Source: Magnaporthiopsis rhizophila
Taxonomy: Eukaryota; Ascomycota; Sordariomycetes; Magnaporthales; Magnaporthaceae
Reading direction: 5' to 3'
Length of the DNA: 64,000 nucleotides
Assembly (NCBI GenBank): GCA_003049465.1
Contig: PYSS01000051.1
Span: 62,001-126,000 of the forward strand
A program made the translations under genes and the position numbers. Below, one piece after another: positions 59,653 to 64,000 of this stretch (position 1 is its first letter; every line of letters begins with the position of its first letter). Under the pieces are notes generated by a model, which had not been told where the DNA came from, searched no databases, and saw only the letters and a program-made list of their open reading frames with translations.

Positions 59653-61297
59653 ATGTTTCTGAGGAAAACGGATGCGGCTCCCGCCCTTGTGGCGCGCACT
59701 TTTTATCGCCGGAGCCTGCAAACCTTCTCGAGAATATATTCCAGAGATGCCGCAGAACCCGGACCGAGGAGAACTGGAATGTCCTCTCCAACTGCAATCG
59801 TACGCGCCCGGTTTTCTGTCCGCACCTGTATAATGTCTTGCACCCGCTGACTTGGGACCGTTTATTTACCCTCTCCAGATTATCGCTTCGGTCGTTGCAG
59901 GGCTCATCCTCCTCACCTTGTTTACCATATGGCTCCGCAGCCTGAGAGCTAGGCACCCTGAGCCGAAATACATTCCGACCCCATTCCTCAAGAGGATATG
60001 GACAAACTGGACGCCATCATCGGTCCGGTACATACGGCCTAATGGGGATGGAAACGGACGATGGGGCGACTCGGGTGGCAGGGGAGGCGGGCGCAACGGC
60101 CAGGGCTCGTCTGAAGCGACACTTACAACGGAGCCCATGCAATCGTCGTCGAGCGCCGCCATGGCCATCGACCGCCACACATCAGTCCGCTCCGTGATGA
60201 CGCTTCCCGCATACCGGACCCAGATTACCGAAGGAGAGCAGGTTCTGGGCGTCGAGGGCGAGCGGGACGGCATCGATGTCGTCGTGGAGCTGCCCACGGC
60301 CGAGGAGGAGGAGGCGCTGCGCGACGAGGAGATGGAGGGCCTTTTCCAGATCCGTGAGGCCAGGAGGCGTCAGGCCGCCGAACGTGAGCTGCGAAACCAG
60401 CGCCGGGAACAGGCTCGCGCCGAGAACGACGTGGCAGCCATGCGGGCCATTCGTGATGAGGCACGTATCGCGCGCATTAACAACGCCGAAGAAATCGAGG
60501 CCCTCCGCGGGGTGCAGGATCTGGCCAAGCAGAATCGCCAACGTGCCGTTAGCAGCGTTAGTTACGCTGAGATCGGCCTGGTGCGTCACGACGGCACACG
60601 TGCCCGCGCGAGCAGCAACGATAGCGAGCGGATGGGGCTCCTCAGCGACGCTGCGAGCATAGCTGCCCTCAGCATCGCCGCCTCCACCCGCCCCTCGACC
60701 AGCCTCTCGGACCGCAGGTCTCAGGCTGCAGGACGCCCGCGCAGCAGCTCCGTCCTCAGCGTCGAGACGTACCGCAGCCAGCCGGGATCTCCTGGTCAGT
60801 CGCCACGTAGCTCTCCTGGCCTGTCGCCGGGTCTGAGCCGCCGCTCGCGTGCCTCCTCGCGCCCGCGGCGCCTTTCGTCGGCCAGCACCATCCGCGCCGG
60901 CTCCAGCCCCGAACTGATCGACTCGGCCGAGGCCGACCTGGGCGGAGGCTACCTGTCGCAGAGGCCACCACCGGGCTACGACGAGGTCAGCCTCAACGAC
61001 GATCCCGCCGGAAGCTTCCACAACGTCAGCCTTCCAGGCTCGGGACGCACCACCCCAAACACCCCCCACTTCTTCAACGAGCCGCCCCCGGATTACCCGG
61101 GCCCGTCCCCGGAGCGGCGCCTCTCCCAGCGCGCAGCGGGTCAGCTAGCTCCGCAGGCTAGGACCAGGATCAGTAGCAGCACCTCTCCCCAGCTGCCCAG
61201 TTTGAACTTCCAAACTCTCCCACAGATCGTCATCGAGCCATCAACTGCGCGCCCGGGAGATCATAACGAACAGTCACGCGCCGATAGGTTCCGATGA
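59653..61297 (+). CDS. Single-pass membrane protein with two PPxY motifs, unknown function
   Basis: Two exons (59653-59799, 59879-61297) with a 79-base intron give 521 residues. The short N-terminal part (about 48 residues, Arg/Ser-rich) leads into one hydrophobic helix at about 49-68 (IIASVVAGLILLTLFTIWL), followed by basic residues (RSLRAR), so the long C-terminal part is probably cytosolic. It contains an acidic/basic coiled-coil-like stretch with REARRRQAAERELRNQRRE at about 200-225, a region rich in Ser, Arg and Pro (PGSPGQSPRSSPGLSP), and two WW-domain ligand motifs: PPGY at about 412 and PPDY at about 452. Such motifs are how fungal adaptors bind the Rsp5/NEDD4 ubiquitin ligase. I do not recognise a named family. 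The acceptor just upstream of IIASV falls exactly before the helix. Confidence 0.8.
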
Positions 61298-62203
61298 GAA
61301 TCGACAAATCGGAGAAATACGCAAGTGGCAAACATAAACAGAGAAGAAAAAAAACAAAGCGTATAAAAAAATCGCAAAATAATCAAAAGATATCCAGTTA
61401 GTTGTATGACGGGGTAGATAGTACAACGCGCAGAAGAGATCCCAAAGATACCATGAAAGGATAAGGATAAGGGCTTGGGATTTGGCAGGCAGAGATATAC
61501 CTTGGAAGGCGCGTGGCGTTGGTGATGGTGGGCTTTTCACCTTGTATCTTATCCTCAGCTGCTCTTTGTTGCTTTTACATTATACCTACCACGTACGTAC
61601 CTCTCATGGACTTATCCACCGCATGCAGCATTCGTCTGTACTATATCAGTGGGCGCAAATGACTGGAGGCGTTCCTTTTTTCATCCGATTTTCTGTTATG
61701 CGCGTAAACAATCCCTGTCGCTGAGCGTTTCCGATCCCCGTGTCGTTTAAACCGTCTAGTGTTTTCCTGCTGTTGTCTCTGTCGCTCGACAATAGATGGG
61801 AAAGTGTGCCAAGCGCAAGCCATCCTCCAAGCGACATCCACGGCTCGGCTAGTATCAACCGTCATCGGCAATCTTATACTTGTAGTAACCGGGAATTTCA
61901 GAGCTTGCTTACAAGGAGAACGGTTGCCCACTATCATCACCGATTGATAATGTTTCTTGTGCTATAATTTCCTCCCTGCTCATACCTCCTATCCCTTTCG
62001 GCCTTTTACCTTCTCACCCGTTCATCTGAACCAATGCGGTTGCCAATAGGAGCCTAGACAGTCGAGTTTCTACTTGTAGATAGATTTACCGTCCAAGTAC
62101 GGGCGACCATAACTTCACAAATACTACAGACAACCTAGTGAAAGATCACTTCGACAGCACACCGACAAGATCAACAGGCGCCATCAACAAACCACCCGAG
62201 ACA
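61298..62203. other. Convergent 3' regions, no gene
   Basis: AT-rich just past the membrane-protein stop (A runs near 61340-61390). It contains CTACCACGTACGTACC at about 61587-61602. No protein is recognised. Confidence 0.55.
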
Positions 62204-63813
62204 TCAACCAAACTTCTTCTCAAACTTCTTGAACATGCTGGTGACGCCCTTCTCGAGCCTGTAAGCGTTGCTCTCGAGCTTCCTCGTTTCCCGATCCGAC
62301 TTCTGCTTGTATTTGTGCTCCGTCTCGCCCTCATCGGGCCGGTACGCCTGCTGGTGGATCGAGTAATCCATGGGAACCATACCCTGGGCCCCGCCGCCGC
62401 CGCCACCGGTGGCGGGAGGTGCCGTGTGGGCCGGGGTCAGCGGCGGCGGCGGTAGCCCAGGAGTCCCTGGGGCGGCAGGAGGGGTTGGGTTCTGTTGGGG
62501 CTGCTGCTGCTGCTGCTGTTGCTGATGGAGGCCCGGGAAGTGCTGTGGCGGCGCGAACCCGGGGCTCCCCGGGAAGGTAGCGCCATACGGACTGCCGGCT
62601 ACAGGCATGGTTTGCGCGCGAGCCAAACCCGGGTGGTTGCCGAAGCCCGCGGGCGGGAGGCCGGGGCTGGCTACGGCCGAGGGCGGGGGCGGCATCGAGG
62701 GTGGGCCGGGGAACGTGGGCGCCCCGGGGACTTGGCCAAACTGAGGCGGCGGGATTGCCGGACTAAGTGGGCCGGTCATGCCGCTGGGCGCGAGCCCCGG
62801 CGAGAACGGGGTCGAGGCGTCGTAGGCTATCGTCTGATGGAGCGGGTTGATGCCGCCGTCGGGCGGCGGCGGCGTCTTCTCGCGGTGCTTGATGGCCTCT
62901 GGCGCGGCAGGGGCGGCGGGGTTGTATGCCATCGGAGCAAAGGACTGCGGCGGGGGAGGCGGCGGCGGAAGCGGCGAGGCGGCGTTCTCGATCGCTCCCG
63001 ATGAGACGGCAGAAAGGGGCGGGGCGGCGAAGGACGGGGCACCGTCGGAGCCACCGCCGGCACGCTCTGGGGCCTTCTCTGACGAGATGGCGGCGCTTTC
63101 GAGCTTTTGGACCAGACCGCTGGCGTCATGAGCCTGGGGCTGCTTCTGACGGGGTGGGGGTGCGGGCTCGTCCTGGACGTCAACCTGGCCCGGCGGCAAG
63201 ACGCGGCGGATGCCGTTGACGAACTGCAAGGCGTCTTGGGGGTTCCAGAAGTAGATGTCGAGCGAGTGGAGCTTGTAGTGGTACTTTGTCTCGTTGCGCG
63301 GATCAAACCATGGCAGGTGCCACTGCTCCTGGTCGGGCACCTGGCCGACCGTGATGCCGACGACGCATTGCTGCTTGTATGAGTAGCGCACGTTGGTGGT
63401 ATCCAGAACTGTACGGGTGCTGTCAGCTTGTGGCCGGTCAGATGGCAGAAAAACCGAGGACTCTTACAGCCGTCAAAGGCGTCCAGATCGTCGGTGCCAG
63501 GGCGGTTTGCTATCTCGATACGCGCTCGCCCCTCGGCCGCGTTCTCGAACAGATAGACATAAGATCCCTTCTCAAACCGATGGTGGGGAGGGTCCTCAGT
63601 CGGGGCTCCGTAGAAATAGTGTACGTCACCGAACCTGCGAGAGAGCGCGGCGGACAGGCGTCAGCCGAGAGCACGCGAGCACGAAATGGCTCGATAGAGA
63701 AGGCCGCCCGTGTTTCGCTTCCCATCCGAGCTTTTCGAGCGCCTGGTAATGGCTATCGACAATGACGAGACTTACAGTGTCGCCACATTCTCCTCTCCTG
63801 GCCTGCACGCCAT
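62204..63813 (-). CDS. Conserved fungal protein with N-terminal globular domain and proline-rich tail, unknown function
   Basis: Three exons on the minus strand (63776-63813, 63468-63634, 62204-63408) join in phase to 469 residues. Seen: MACRPGEENVATLFGDVHYFYGAP, a Gly/Tyr-rich start; then HHRFEKGSYVYLFEN, NRPGTDDLDAFDG, VRYSYKQQCVVG, QWHLPWFDPRNETKYHYK and LHSLDIYFWNPQDALQFVNG up to about residue 145, with the order of strands and a last helix as in PH-like folds (a guess from pattern). I recall similar N-terminal blocks in many filamentous ascomycete proteins of unknown function. The remainder is Pro/Gly/Gln/Ala-rich, with runs of P and Q and a Gly run, and ends in a short Lys-rich helix (RLEKGVTSMFKKFEKKFG). 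There is no signal peptide or membrane helix. Confidence 0.83.
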
Positions 63814-64000
63814 TATGATTACAGGCCGGCTCTAGATGCCAGCAGGGAAGGGCGGCGGAAGAGCAGGGCCGAGGAACAACAGAAAAATCGCGGGGCAGTC
63901 GCAGTAAGCAGATCACCCTTGCGGGATTGGGAGGACGCTTGCGTCTTGCAAGTGTGAGAGCTGGATCGGCGAAGCGGAGCTACTTCATTGGCAAGCAAAA
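63814..64000. other. Right edge, promoter side of last gene
   Basis: Short sequence upstream of the last gene's ATG. No further feature is seen. Confidence 0.5.

Overview
The window is nuclear DNA of a filamentous ascomycete (Pezizomycotina, probably a Sordariomycete). The reasons are short GT-AG introns, mostly 55-100 bases, GC-rich exons, dense genes on both strands without operons, and a gene set typical of these fungi (alpha-aminoadipate lysine biosynthesis, a secreted tyrosinase, a yapsin-like protease, an Adp1-type ABC transporter). The species cannot be fixed from the sequence alone. Gene models were built by hand from reading frame, splice sites and family knowledge; most multi-exon models join in phase and give proteins of normal family length.

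Left part (1-24 kb): a small RCR-type membrane protein (minus), the lysosome/vacuole GTPase ARL8 (minus), a long gene-poor stretch, RNA polymerase I subunit RPA135 (plus), a decayed SRPK-type kinase pseudogene, a secreted tyrosinase (plus), and a 1,416-residue fungal protein of unknown function with a long polyproline tract (minus).

Middle (24-46 kb): a membrane-anchored METTL24/FkbM-like methyltransferase, a WrbA/Pst2-type quinone reductase, an MCT-type MFS transporter, a Yae1 homologue (Fe-S assembly adaptor for ABCE1/Rli1), a long disordered K/P/E-rich protein, homoisocitrate dehydrogenase LYS12 (plus), mitochondrial elongation factor G, a GPI-type aspartic protease, and a class I/II PLP aminotransferase.

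Right part (47-64 kb): an Adp1-like ABCG transporter (plus), mitochondrial ribosomal protein mS26/Pet123 (minus) head to head with the nucleolar GTPase NOG2 (plus), a gene-poor stretch, a single-pass membrane protein with two PPxY motifs (plus), and a conserved fungal protein with a proline-rich tail (minus).

The genes are mostly independent housekeeping functions, with a bias to ribosome production and translation (RPA135, NOG2, mS26, MEF1, YAE1). I see no biosynthetic cluster, CRISPR array, tRNA, rRNA or intact transposon. The most interesting observations are a GC-AG intron required in LYS12, a 20-nt microexon in ARL8, the kinase pseudogene, a stop-free in-frame intron in the ABCG gene, a C-terminal Trp on the Yae1 homologue, and two unrelated single-pass membrane proteins with PPxY motifs. 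No clearly new multi-gene system is visible.
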